A stretch of DNA of 64,000 nt from Tubulanus polymorphus (lineage: Eukaryota; Nemertea; Palaeonemertea; Tubulaniformes; Tubulanidae), in assembly GCF_964204645.1 (NCBI RefSeq), contig NC_134030.1, forward strand, positions 6,818,278-6,882,277. Reading direction: 5' to 3'. Position numbers and translations under genes: made by a program. Position 1 is the first letter of the stretch. Every line of letters starts with the position of its first letter. Of this stretch, positions 38,101-49,600 are shown one piece after another. The notes under the pieces were generated by a model. The model saw only the letters and a program-made list of their open reading frames with translations. It made no database searches and was not told where the DNA came from.

Positions 38101-41100
38101 AGACATGAATTTTATGAATAATGATTTGCCTTTCCTCAGGTGGATGCATTTCCGATTTCAAGCTACTCAGATTATAAAACATGGCCACTACCCGGAGGTA
38201 AGTATACTTTCATCTTGCCTTCGTCAGGATCTTCGTTAGAACGGACGATTGTTCATTCATCGCTTATTACGAAATTTCCGAAACTATGCAGCTTCGTTCT
38301 TTAGGTAATTCTATCGGTTTGTAGTCATGATATCACTAGCAACGTCGATTAACAAAATGAAAGATTCTAAATCATTAATCAGAAAATCCGTTGAATGGCG
38401 TATACGGATACTACTTTTTGTGAAGAGAAATTTTAGTCGCGATTCACCAGAAACGATAGCATCAGATGCTTTCATTTTCTACGAAGATAGAAAGAAAAAA
38501 CTTTTTATTGTTAGTTCCTTCGAAAGGGAATTTCTTGAATCACAAATGATGACTAATATGGTCTTAACGTGGGCGGCTTGGGGACATTAGTGATATTTCC
38601 AAGATTATAAACATGTATGAAGATCCTGATGAGTTATAAACAGCTTAGTTTGTGTAGCCTTAAGGTTATCTAATTGTTTTGTAGTCTGATGATAAAACAA
38701 TTAGACATGTCTATATGTCTATGATGATATCACAAGAATTATCTTTCTCTGAACATTTGTAATTTAGAAAGATCTAGGTAGATAAGATCATTTTATTGTC
38801 CACAGAAATATTTGCAAAAAACTGGTTCAATGGTTTAGTGCGTGATATCAATGTCAATGTTGTAAGTGACAAGAGATTTAACAGCCGCGGAAGCGAACAT
38901 CTTTTAAAGTTCAGTTCATCTACGTTAAGTTTCCGTCCAAAAGACGTAACAACATGACTTGTTCTGATTTATTAATTGGCTTATCTACTGTATAGAAATG
39001 AAGTTCATAATTGGTGTTTCATTTGTGTTCAGGTTCGTTTATCTACGAGGATGACAGCGGTTGTCGGTGTTACTCGCAGTACTGGACCAATGAACCATTA
39101 GCGAAATGTATCGTTGAATACGGCAGAAACCCTTGCGAATCGGCGCAGCTTGTTCCGTACAGACATGTTGCCAAGAGGGGACGCAGATACTGTAAGTACC
39201 CACCGCCAAGTGCGGTAGCTAATGCGATTTAGGTAAAGTGAACCCATATATTCTAGAAACGGGTATCCTTGTGATGCATGAAGTGGATGTCGCCCAAAAA
39301 TGCAGTAAAAATGTATCACAAAAAACTAAACTCTTGATAATCAACGAACATATATGAAATGAATCATGATGGTCAGTATCATTCGTTTCTATAGAAACTG
39401 AATTGATTTTATCTTTAAGTATTTCCCCACTTGTTTTTTTGAGTGATTGATTAATTTTTGATTTGATTTGAGTTTAGTTTAGTTACCTCACAAACCTACC
39501 ATCACCTGCCGGGAACAAAACAGGGGACATTTGAAATTGGAGACCGAAGTAGCAGAAATGTTGTATGATCGCCGCTCAAACTTACAGAATCTTTTGTTTT
39601 AATCGAAGTACAAGAAGCAAATTTTTGTTCCGGTTCATTATCATAATCTTTCAACCAGTCTGAACCGGCAAGCGGCTAACCCCAGAAATCCGATCTGCTA
39701 CCACGATGAGAGCTAAAGTAGCCATTAGCCATATTCGGTTTTCTAAATAATTAAGTTTATAGTGGATTGTCTGTCAGTGCTTACACCATTATCTCATTAG
39801 GGCCCCACTGTTTATTACATCGAGCACAACCTTTCCTTCAAGCGACGTTCATAAGAAGAAATATCAAAAGGTTCTCGCTAAAACTAGGCATCAGATGTGT
39901 ATGGTGGCTTATAAGGGCCATAGCGTAAAATTCCTGGTATGTAAATGAGGGCGCCAGAACGCCAGAACGCCAAAACGAAAAAAAACGTCCAATTTTCTCT
40001 AAAAGTTCGTTTTGGCGCGCCAAAACAACGAATATTCCGTTTTGGCGCCCCCGCCAAAACGAACTTTCGTTTTGGCGCCCCCGCCAAAACAACGAAAAAC
40101 GTCCAATTTTCTCTGAAAGTTCGTTTTGGCGCGCCAAAACAACGAATTTTCCGTTTTGGCGCCCCCGCCAAAACAACGAAAAACGTCCGATTTTCTCTGA
40201 AAGTTCGTTTTGGCGCGCCAAAACATCGAATTTTCCGTTTTGGCGCCCCTGCCAAAACGAACTTTAAACCACGTAAAATAATTCTATATATACGTTAAAT
40301 ATTTTCATATATGCAAATTTATGCAAATTACACACAAGATCAACGCGCCAAATTGAAAAACAATTTTACTGTGGTTGAATGCTTGTTTTGGCGGGGGCGC
40401 CAAAACGGAAATAACCGCGCCAAAAAGAAATTTTCTTTGGTTTTGGCGCGCCAAAACGAACTTTTAGAGAAATTTCGACGTTTTTCGTTGTTTTGGCGGG
40501 GGCGCCAAAATGAAAGTTCGTTTTGGTGGGGGCGCCAAAACGGAATATTCGTTGTTTTGGCGCGCCAAAACGAACTTTTAGAGAAAATTGGACGTTTTTC
40601 GTTGTTTTGGCGGGGGCGCCAAAACGGAATATTCTCCGTTTTGGCGCGCCAAAACGAACTTTTAGAGAAATTTCGACGTTTTTCGTTGTTTTGGCGGGGG
40701 CGCCAAAATGGAATTTTCTTTGTTTTGGCGCGCCAAAACGAACTTTCAGAGAAAATTGGACGTTTTTTTTCGTTTTGGCGTTCTGGCGCCCTCATTTACA
40801 CACCAGGAATTTTACGCTATGGCCCTTATCAGCCACCATAGATGTGAATAGTTGTACCAATAAAACATGGAAAAAATGTCACATTGGACGCTGCGATTCA
40901 ACTAGTAACGCAGTTTCTTTATCGGTGAAAAAGCTAAATGTCAGCGTGTTAGTTTGTTCATCACTTAAACAGCCTTTTTACCATGTTATTTAAATATATT
41001 CGATGCAACGCTTATTGATCAAAGTGACCAAGGTCAAAGAAAGCGTTCGTTCATTTCTTAAGTGACACTTACGAATAAGCTCTCAAGTCTCGTCGACAAG

Positions 41101-41427
41101 CATCAGAGTGCGCTCTACAAAAATTCTCTACAAAATACTCTGGTGATGGTTTCTATGTTATCATTCTTAGTAAACGTAGAATTGTTTCTTAGTTTTTCGT
41201 TCTTTTGAGATAATTTGTAGACGAATGTTTTATATGAGACTCATGTTTGTATTTATACAATTTTCATCAAAAATCTATTATCAAACAAATGAAAGTAAAT
41301 TAATGAACTTTTATTCACATTTTCAGCGATATTCAACGAGCCACTCGGCTGTGTTTGTTTGGATCAGTCGATGTTTAGTATTCCTATGAGAAGATGCTAC
41401 GACGAAAACGGAATGTTGTTGTGCTAG
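35179..41427 (+). CDS. Secreted cysteine-rich protein with duplicated C-x-C-x12-C-x8-C module
   Basis: Four exons (35179-35259, 38140-38197, 39033-39191, 41327-41427) encode 132 residues. Exon 1 is a signal peptide: short N-terminus, then a hydrophobic core FMAPLLVIFNFIFAVSL. A short linker (DAFPISSYSDYKTWPLPGG) follows, then module 1 (CRC..CIVEYGRNPC) and module 2 (CVC..CYDENGMLLC). Both modules have exactly the spacing C-x-C-x12-C-x8-C, eight cysteines in all. Between them is a multibasic stretch (AKRGRRYS) that could be a furin or prohormone-convertase site. Exons 3 and 4 hold one module each, so the duplication follows exon lines. I do not recognise the family. It is extracellular by inference and the function is unknown. 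Intron 3 carries the large palindrome element at 39900-40840. Confidence 0.75.
39900..40840. mobile_element. TATGGTGGCTGATAAGGG-family element, copy D, palindrome array
   Basis: 941 bp, begins TATGGTGGCTTATAAGGGCC and ends with the matching inverted repeat. The 6-bp target duplication GATGTG is at 39894-39899 and 40841-40846. Two long inverted arms (about 39945-40262 and 40372-40800) consist of repeats of CGTTTTGGCGCGCCAAAAC (seven GGCGCGCC centres), TTTTGGCGGGGGCGCCAAAA and TCCAATTTTCTCT-type spacers. A unique AT-rich centre of about 110 bp separates the arms. Open frames of up to 176 codons are by-products of the repeat. It lies in an intron of the cysteine-rich gene. Confidence 0.9.
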
Positions 41428-42951
41428 TGGTTAAAACGTATATAACCTTATAATCATTTTTGAACTATTTATTCAAATAGTATGCATACGAACATCGATC
41501 GTGAATCGTGAAAGTATTTTTTGAAATAACAAGTTGAACTGTCCTATTAATGTTGGTAATTATCAATTTGCTTGAGCTACGGGATAAAAGCTGCTAGATT
41601 ATTATGTTTCGATAAGTAGCTAGGGAATGATTTGATATACCATAGTCATCAAGATCTGATTAAGAAAAAGTATTCACCTTAGAAACTCTAGTAAAAGCGA
41701 TTGAAAAATGCTGAAATTGTTTACCGCTATCTTCTAAAACTATTGTTTATCCATATAAATTTGCCGATCAATTTTCATTTCGTGATTCTTTGAGTATCGT
41801 TTTTTATCTTGATATATTTACACCAATCAATTATATTTGTTTGCTTGTACATGTAATGAATTATCAGTTTTACATATATTGAACTATCGTCAAAATAAAA
41901 TCAACAATGTCAGTTATAGCTTTGTTTTGCACGAATGACGCGGAGATAGCGGTATGATGACTTGGTCTCTAGAAGGCTGGAAAGGTTTTTCCAGCTTATT
42001 TTCAGCCACTTCATTCCATACATCACACAGCCGTATTTTTCGGCGAAGTAAATAGTGTGATGAACCGCGGACAACGCCGTCGCATTATTTTAGTTTGCCT
42101 TAAATATACATTTGATAGAATTACCGAGTGTTGTATTTAACGACGCAGGATCTGGGAACAGCCAACCTTTTTACGTCATTGTGCCTTGGTGTCTGAAGTA
42201 TTGACATTTGTATTGCGGAATAATTGATAGATAGATTGTCCATTCACGTTAGTCTCCTAAACAAACCCCTGTCAGCCGATTAGCTATTCAAGTTCGTACG
42301 CCAGACGATTGCTGTGAGCGACATTAAACAATTTATCAGATGGAAAATGTCGTAGAAACTGCCAAGAATGATCAATTATTGTTTGTTTTCTTTTCTATGT
42401 CTAGATAATTCACTGTGTGCGCCCTAAAATCGCGCGTATAAGGAAAAATGAAATGAAATCCCAAAGCCATTAAGCAGTGAAAATACCCCTCAGCATGCAT
42501 GTAAAAAAATGATGATTCTTTTTTCCTTATGCGGAGGAGAGGCATTAAAAAGTTTAACAGTGACTTCTCGTATGATGTCTAAAGTATACTTTTACGGATG
42601 TTATAAGGATTATGATTATTCTAGTCACGACATCGGTAAACTTGACTGATAGAGGATAATAAGTGGATTAATTCCTCTTTTATTACTCCCGATCGCCCGA
42701 AACGCGTTACATCTGCAGGAATTAACATCAATTTATGTGCATTAACTTGCATCACAAATAGTCGACGGAAAACTTTTATGATTGAAGTCAACTTTCATAG
42801 AGTTTCATAGCCTGCGCAAGAACACCGATTATCTAACGCGTTTTATTAAGAGAAAGGATTACGTGTACATTTACCACTGAACACCGAATGATTAAGAAAC
42901 ATATGCAGCAAATGGCCCGGCCCAAAAAGTTTATTCAGTTAATAATATTAA
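41428..42951. other. Convergent intergenic region
   Basis: 3' ends of the cysteine-rich gene (+) and the VWA/EGF gene (-) meet here. An AATAAA lies at 41894-41899, about 470 bp after the (+) stop. On the minus strand an AATAAA (42935-42930) sits only about 17 bp past the VWA/EGF stop. No gene seen between. Confidence 0.5.
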
Positions 42952-43669
42952 CTAAACTTCGAAAATGGTCAACGAGTTGTATGTTTTCTGTGACGTGATC
43001 TTCTCCACGAACGCCACCATCCGGTCAAGGAGTGAGTAACTGTTGGTAAGAGCCAAAGCCAAACTCGGTCGATACGCCACTGCTTTCAGGAAGTCCTCAA
43101 CTCTACCACCTATACGGACGATGATGATTTTGTTGTTGAGTTTTCTGAAGCGATGAGCTTCGCTTTGAAGAAGGGCCGAATTTTGCAGCCGTCCACCGGC
43201 TATAATGACGGTAAACTGATTCTTAGACCGGTTCGAGTGTTTTTCGAATATGTCCTGAAAATAAAAGATTGTTTATGAGATAAAATTATCGAACAATACA
43301 ATGAGTCCTAAGGCTTCTAACTCAAAAGATGTATCATTTATCATAAATTCTACGCTTTCCACATTATAAAAATAGATTTAAGATAAAATGAATTTCTCCT
43401 GCAAACCTTTCTTGCTTTGCGTAAAGTTTGACCGAACTCAACAGAACCTCGCGCGAACGACGCAGCCGCCAAACGTTGCGTGATTGCTGCCTTCGACCGG
43501 TCACCCAAGTTTACATAGGTGTTGTTGGCACCCATAACAGCAACACGAATCTTCTGCAAGTTCACCAGCTCTACATACGCCGCGACGAATATTTTGGCCA
43601 CCGTATATTCGTCACTGCTCGAACAAGTAGCGCCATTTATAATGAACACGACATCCGAAATGCAGGTAG
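42952..43669 (-). other. VWA6 exons (degenerate metal site)
   Basis: Exons 43669-43407 and 43254-42952. The first strand reads [16 protein letters not shown], where a VWA domain should have DxSxS, so the metal-ion-dependent adhesion site is lost. The usual TDG is replaced by AGG ([12 protein letters not shown]). The fold-defining hydrophobic strands remain. The last exon ends TIFEV and TAG. Confidence 0.85.
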
Positions 43670-46600
43670 CTTAAAGAATAAGATCAGAAATTTAATGACG
43701 ACTTAACTCAGTAATACCAGTAAAACTTCATCACAGAACTTCTACCAGGCTAAAACCTTTTAAACCCGATTAAACCTTTTGATCGAAAGAAGTGATTACA
43801 ATAAACGTACGTGGTTTTGGGCCCTTAGGTGGTAGCGTAGGTGTCACCGATGTGCGTCTCGACGTGGCTGTAATAATCAAGATTTTCATGGTGCAATCTA
43901 AGAGTAGTATTTGATTTTGATTACTCCGTAATTTCCAAGAGCAAAATGAGTTAACGAAATAACGAAGTATTGAATAGGATACAATGAAGCAAAGTAAGTT
44001 TTACCCGTCACGCTGTTTTCACATTGTCTTCCGCAGAAGCCACTGCGGCAATCACAAATGAAAGAGTGACCGATTGGAGTGCACCTTCCACCATTTTTAC
44101 ACGGATGACTAGAACATGGGTCTTCTGGCCCTTAAATAATAAAAAAATTATTGCTAACGTCAGTTCAAGAAATCTGAAGGACACTCATACAATTTATTTT
44201 ACTTATCTATTTCTAATCACCTATTTCACATCGTCTCCCTCGATAACTGTTAATGCAATCACAAATATACGACTGTCCAATTGGGTTACAGCTACCGCCA
44301 TTTTTACAAGGATTGGTAGAACAAGGGTCTTTTGGTCCTTAAAAGCGAATCACACATTCAATGTAGGATAAAGGTGCACGAACAAAGGGAAGAATGCGCC
44401 TGTTCTAGATTCTAGATTGATAACCTGAAACTAACCTGTGGTTGTAACTGTACTTTGATGTGGTGATGGAGACGGGGTATTCAGAGTAGTTGTAGATGTT
44501 GCTGGTGGAGAAGTTGTGGGAGAAGTCGATTTTGGGGGTTCTGTTGTTGTTATTGTTTTTTCCTGTCCTGGATACGAAGGAGTTGTCGTCTCCGTGGGCG
44601 TTTTTATCGTGGACTTGTTTTGTGCTGAAAATATTTCATTGAGTCTAACGTATGGAAAAATGACGTTTCAATTAGTATCATCTAAAATTTGTTCACTTAC
44701 GACAAATAACATTGCGCAGACCATGCGATATCAGAAGAAGTTTGTCGTAGGATACAATCGGTACGACCCAGGTTCGTTGAAACGCCGCAGCTCGCAGTTT
44801 GTCGTTGATCTCCCCACGTCCAACGCGTATGAATATGACTTTATCGCCGCTTTGACGATATTTAGCACCTTCCCGCTGTAGATGTTCATTATCATGAGGC
44901 TGTCCATCGGTAATTATGATCGTAAATCGTGGATCATTTTTGCGAGACTCGTTGAATGTTTTCTGGAAATTCGGAATTTCCTAGAGTCAAGTATTTTCGA
45001 AGAGGGAATATCATTTCTGGTCTTAGAGAAAGAAAAATGAACAGAACTTACTAATCTCGCAAATTCCATGCCGTTGCCGATGGAAGTCTTGCCCGTTACG
45101 AATGGGATTTTGTCTATTTTCTTTATTACGGAAGGCCTATCGACATCGGTGAAACTGACAAACTGCTTAGTAGTCGCCTTATCACTGAACCTTATCACGG
45201 CGACCCGTACCCGTGTCTTTCCTAGTTCAACAGAGCTGATGAATCTATTAATGAATCTTTTGCCATCGGTGAAATCACTTTTTCTGAGATCTGACGAACT
45301 GTCGAGCAAAAATACCACATCTGCGACACACCCTGCTTACAAAAAGAAGGATTGATCGTTTTATAACGGTACTAATAACACATACAATTCGATTCAAGCA
45401 CGTTGGATTATTACCGGTCGATGGACTTTCAGTGGTTGTTTTGGACTGGCTAAACGGACATGTATTGGTGGCTTCACTGGTACTAATTGTTGTAGTTGTA
45501 GGATGTCGCGTCACTGGTCCTGCGACTAGAGTTAACGACAAAAAAAATAAAAAAGCTACTTGAATACATTTTCATCTAGATATCAAGCCGTTTCATTTTC
45601 TACTCACGACACGTCAAATTATGCAGAGCAGGTAGGGCCTGTCTTAGATCGCTATAATGCTTCAGACGAACAACAAGATCAAAATTGAATGCCGCTTGTT
45701 GCAGTATGGAATTGTCTTTAGCGCCACCGATTTGGAAGAAGATAATCTTGTTACTATTTTTCCTGAAGATCTCGGCTTCTTTTTGCATGTTGGCATTGTT
45801 AGTCGGCAAGCCATCGGTTATAATGACAGTCATACGCTCGATACCTTTTCTTGTATTGGTGAAAAGTTGCTGAAGAACGAATACAAAATAATATCAGTAA
45901 TTACAAACATACTTAATAGGTTAAATGAGGAAGTTAACTTGTCATACCGTTCTTGCAATTTTCATAGCGTGACCGATGAAAGCCATTCCTTTGACAAATT
46001 CCATACTATCGATTTTACGTTCGACCATCTCCTTATCATGCTCACTCAAGTTTACAAATACTTTCGTCGAGCCCATGTCGCTGAATCTGATAACGCCGAT
46101 CTGAGTATGATTACTACCGAGTCGAACTGAATTGACGAACGCTTTCACGAAATTCTTGACATCTACGAACGAAGACTTTTTCACTCTATTTGAAGTATCA
46201 ATGAGGAATCCTATATCAACTCGACAGTCGGGTTGAGACGGAGGCGTCGTTTTGGTACTACTAGGCGTAGTTGTTTTGCTCTGTACAACCTCTGTTGTGT
46301 TATCAAATTTAACCGGCGTTGTTGTTGTATTTCCAGATTTAATCGGTGTCGTTGTTGTATTTCCAGATTTAATCGGCGTGGTTGTTGTATTTCCAGATTT
46401 AATCGGCGTTGGTGTGTTATCAGATTTAACCGGTGTTGTTGTTGTATTTCCAGATTTAATCGGCATTGTTGTTGTATTTCCAGATTTAATCGGCATTGTT
46501 GTTGTATTTCCAGATTTAATCGGCGTTGTTGTTGTATTTCCAGATTTAATCGGCGTTGTTGTTGTATTTCCGGATTTAATCGGCGTTGTTGTTTCATTTC

Positions 46601-49600
46601 CGGATTTAGCCGGCGTTGTTGTTGTATTTCCAGATTTAATTGGCGTTGTTGTTGTATTTCCAGATTTAATTGGCGTTGTTGTTTTATTTCCAGATTTAAA
46701 TGGCGTTGTTGTTGTATTTCCAGATTTAATCGGCGTTGTTGTTGTATTTCCAGATCTAATCGGCGTTGTTGTTGTGTTTCCAGATTTAATCGGCGTTGTT
46801 GTTGTATTTCCAGATCTTATCGGCGTTGTTGTTGTGTTTCCAGATTTAATCGGCGTTGTTGTTGTATTTCCAGATTTAATCGGCGTTGTTGTTGTATTTC
46901 CAGATTTAACAGGTGTTGTTGTTGTATTTCCAGATTTAACAGGCGTTGTTGTTGTATTTCCAGATTTAACAGGCGTTGTTGTTGTATTTCCAGATTTAAT
47001 CGGTGTTGTTGTTGTATTTCCAGATTTAATCGGCGTTGTTGTTGTGTTTCCAGATTTAATCGGCGTTGTTGTTGTATTTCCAGATTTAATCGGCGTTGTT
47101 GTTGTATTTCCAGATTTAACAGGCGTTGTTGTTGTATTTCCAGATTTAATCGGTGTTGTTGTTGTATTTCCAGATCTAATCGGCGTTGTTGTTGTGTTTC
47201 CAGATTTAATCGGCGTTGTTGTTGTATTTCCAGATTTAATCGGCGTTGTTGTTGTATTTTCAGATTTAATCGGCGTTGTTGTTGTATTTCCAGATTTAAC
47301 CGGCGTTGTTGTTGTATTTCCAGATTTAATCGGTGTTGTTGTTGTATTTCCAGATCTAATCGGCGTTGTTGTTGTGTTTCCAGATTTAATCGGCGTTTTT
47401 GTTGTATTTCCAGATTTAATCGGCGTCGTTGCTGTATTTCCAGATTTAATCGTTGTTGATGACACTGCAACATATAATTAGGGGTCCACTAGGGACACTA
47501 CGTCCACTTGGTCAAATGCTTGACAATCTGCCAATTTCAATATAAAACACTCCCTGGTGAATAAATACACAATCACCACAATCATAGAACATGTCGTTAG
47601 TTCAATGTTGCAATTATCTGTACTTGTAAGATGTAAGAAGTGCAAAGGTACCAATATACATTTATTATGTACATATATGGAAATAGAATGTTTTTCACCT
47701 TATCTTTCATAGTAAACAAAAACCGATGACATAGTGAAAATGTCATTAGCTACAATATTGTAATTGATTGTGAATATAGAATACGCACGGGTGCCAATAC
47801 AAATACAAATACAAAAAATATTGTGTATAATGCAATATTTTACTCCACCTGGTAGAACAAAAACTATGTAGTCCAAAAAATCCCCTCCCTTAAAAATCCC
47901 CTTCCCATCCGAAGAATGAGGACTGATTACTACAAGAAAGCTGCCGATTGCGTAATAATCGACTGGGCCCGTTTTAGATATTAAAGCTCCCTTTTCAATG
48001 TATACCAATCCCAGAAAGAATCTACAGACCTCAGAATTCTGACCTTTTGGCAAATAAAGGTGAAAGGATAGCAATTTTGGTTTCGATTGATCCAATTTTT
48101 CTAGTAATGATAGTAATCCCTAGGGGATTCGCATACATCAATCACCGTGTTGATGAAATTTCAAAAATGATATACTTACAGCAAGTCATAGATAGGAGTG
48201 CTGGTAATGTTTCCATCAATTTACTGTACGACTTAAGTGTTACAACCCATTCGGGCTTAAATGCAGCCGATTTCATTTTTGAAGTATTAACGCCGCCTGA
48301 CACAACAATGAACAACACTCGGTTACCATTTTTGCGGAACTTTTCCCCCTCGCTTTGCATTTTGCCGTTGTTGCTCGGAACACCATCGGTTATTATAATC
48401 GTTACACGATTTGAGTCATTTCTGGCTTTCTTGAAGGTTTTCTGGTGAAATAGTATTATCACGAATATTTCACTATATCCCAATAATTTTTCATTCACTT
48501 TATTCATCTCGTATATTTCAGATCTATTTACCCTACCTTTCTTGCAAGTTGCATGGCGGTTCCAGTAAACGTCTGTCCTGGGGCATATTTCATCTCATCG
48601 ATCTTCTTTTCGATAGATTTTTTATCTAGATCGTCGAAACCGACGAACTGTTTGATACTGCTTCTACTGCTAAATCTGATCAGAGCAACACGCGTTTTAT
48701 CCTTGGCGATTTTAACACGTTTTACGTATGATTTCACGAACGTTTTTGCCAAATCGAAATCTTTCTTAGGCAGACTTTTTGAGCTGTCCAATAGAAACGC
48801 TACATCCAGCTGACATTCTGTAAGATATAGAATTATACACACATATTTCCGTACGAAACGTTGTGATACCTCTTACAGAACCTACCATCGGTAAACTTTC
48901 ATACCTGATCCTCCAGAAGTTTTCGGTGTAGTTGATCTATTCGGAGTTGGAGCTGGATTATTGGATGACGGCGTCGTTTTTGTAGTTGAAGTTATCTCTT
49001 TTCCTGGTGTTTTAGTTGGTGGCGTTGTCGTCCTCGTCGTTTTCGTTGATTCTGATTTGAGAATCAACGATTTATCATATTTGTTGGTAAAACTGATTTG
49101 ACATATTCTTACATGGTTTGGTACAAATCGGATTGAATATTCACCTTTACCGCAGTCCTTTCCTGTAAAGCCGACTTTGCATTGGCATGTATAAGATTTT
49201 CCCTTGTCAGTACAGGTACCGCCATTCTTACAAGGTTTTCCGTCGCAAGGTTTTTCCTCTGTAATGAGTATAAAATAATCATTGGAGTTACATCTACACA
49301 CTGAAAAATCAACCCTCTTAAACAATCAACAAATTTCCCTTCAGCCTGTATGAAAAAATGTGTACCTTCATCACAATCTTTGCCTTTATATTTTCCTTTA
49401 CATTCACAAGTGTAATTTTTGCCTTTATTTATGCATTTAGCGTCATTCTTGCACGGCTTTTTATCACAAGGCTTTTCCTCTACAAAATACGTATGTATTC
49501 AATGCACGAAAGTTAATGCTATCATTTCTGTGTAAAACTCTATACTTCAACTCAAAACCTGCCGAACTCACCCTCGTCGCATTTCTTTCCTTTGTATCCA

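Noticed and set aside
39838-40993. Overlapping open frames of up to 176 codons on both strands
   Set aside because: They are translations of the palindrome array in element copy D. All frames stay open because the repeat lacks stop codons; low-complexity products, no start or splice context.
43428-44371. Plus-strand open frames opposite VWA6 and EGF exons
   Set aside because: Antisense shadows of minus-strand exons that have clear domain and splice support.
46233-47481. Plus-strand open frames of about 408 codons and a second minus-strand frame over the minisatellite
   Set aside because: The 30-bp unit keeps several frames open. Only the minus-strand frame continuing into VWA4 has splice sites and domain context.
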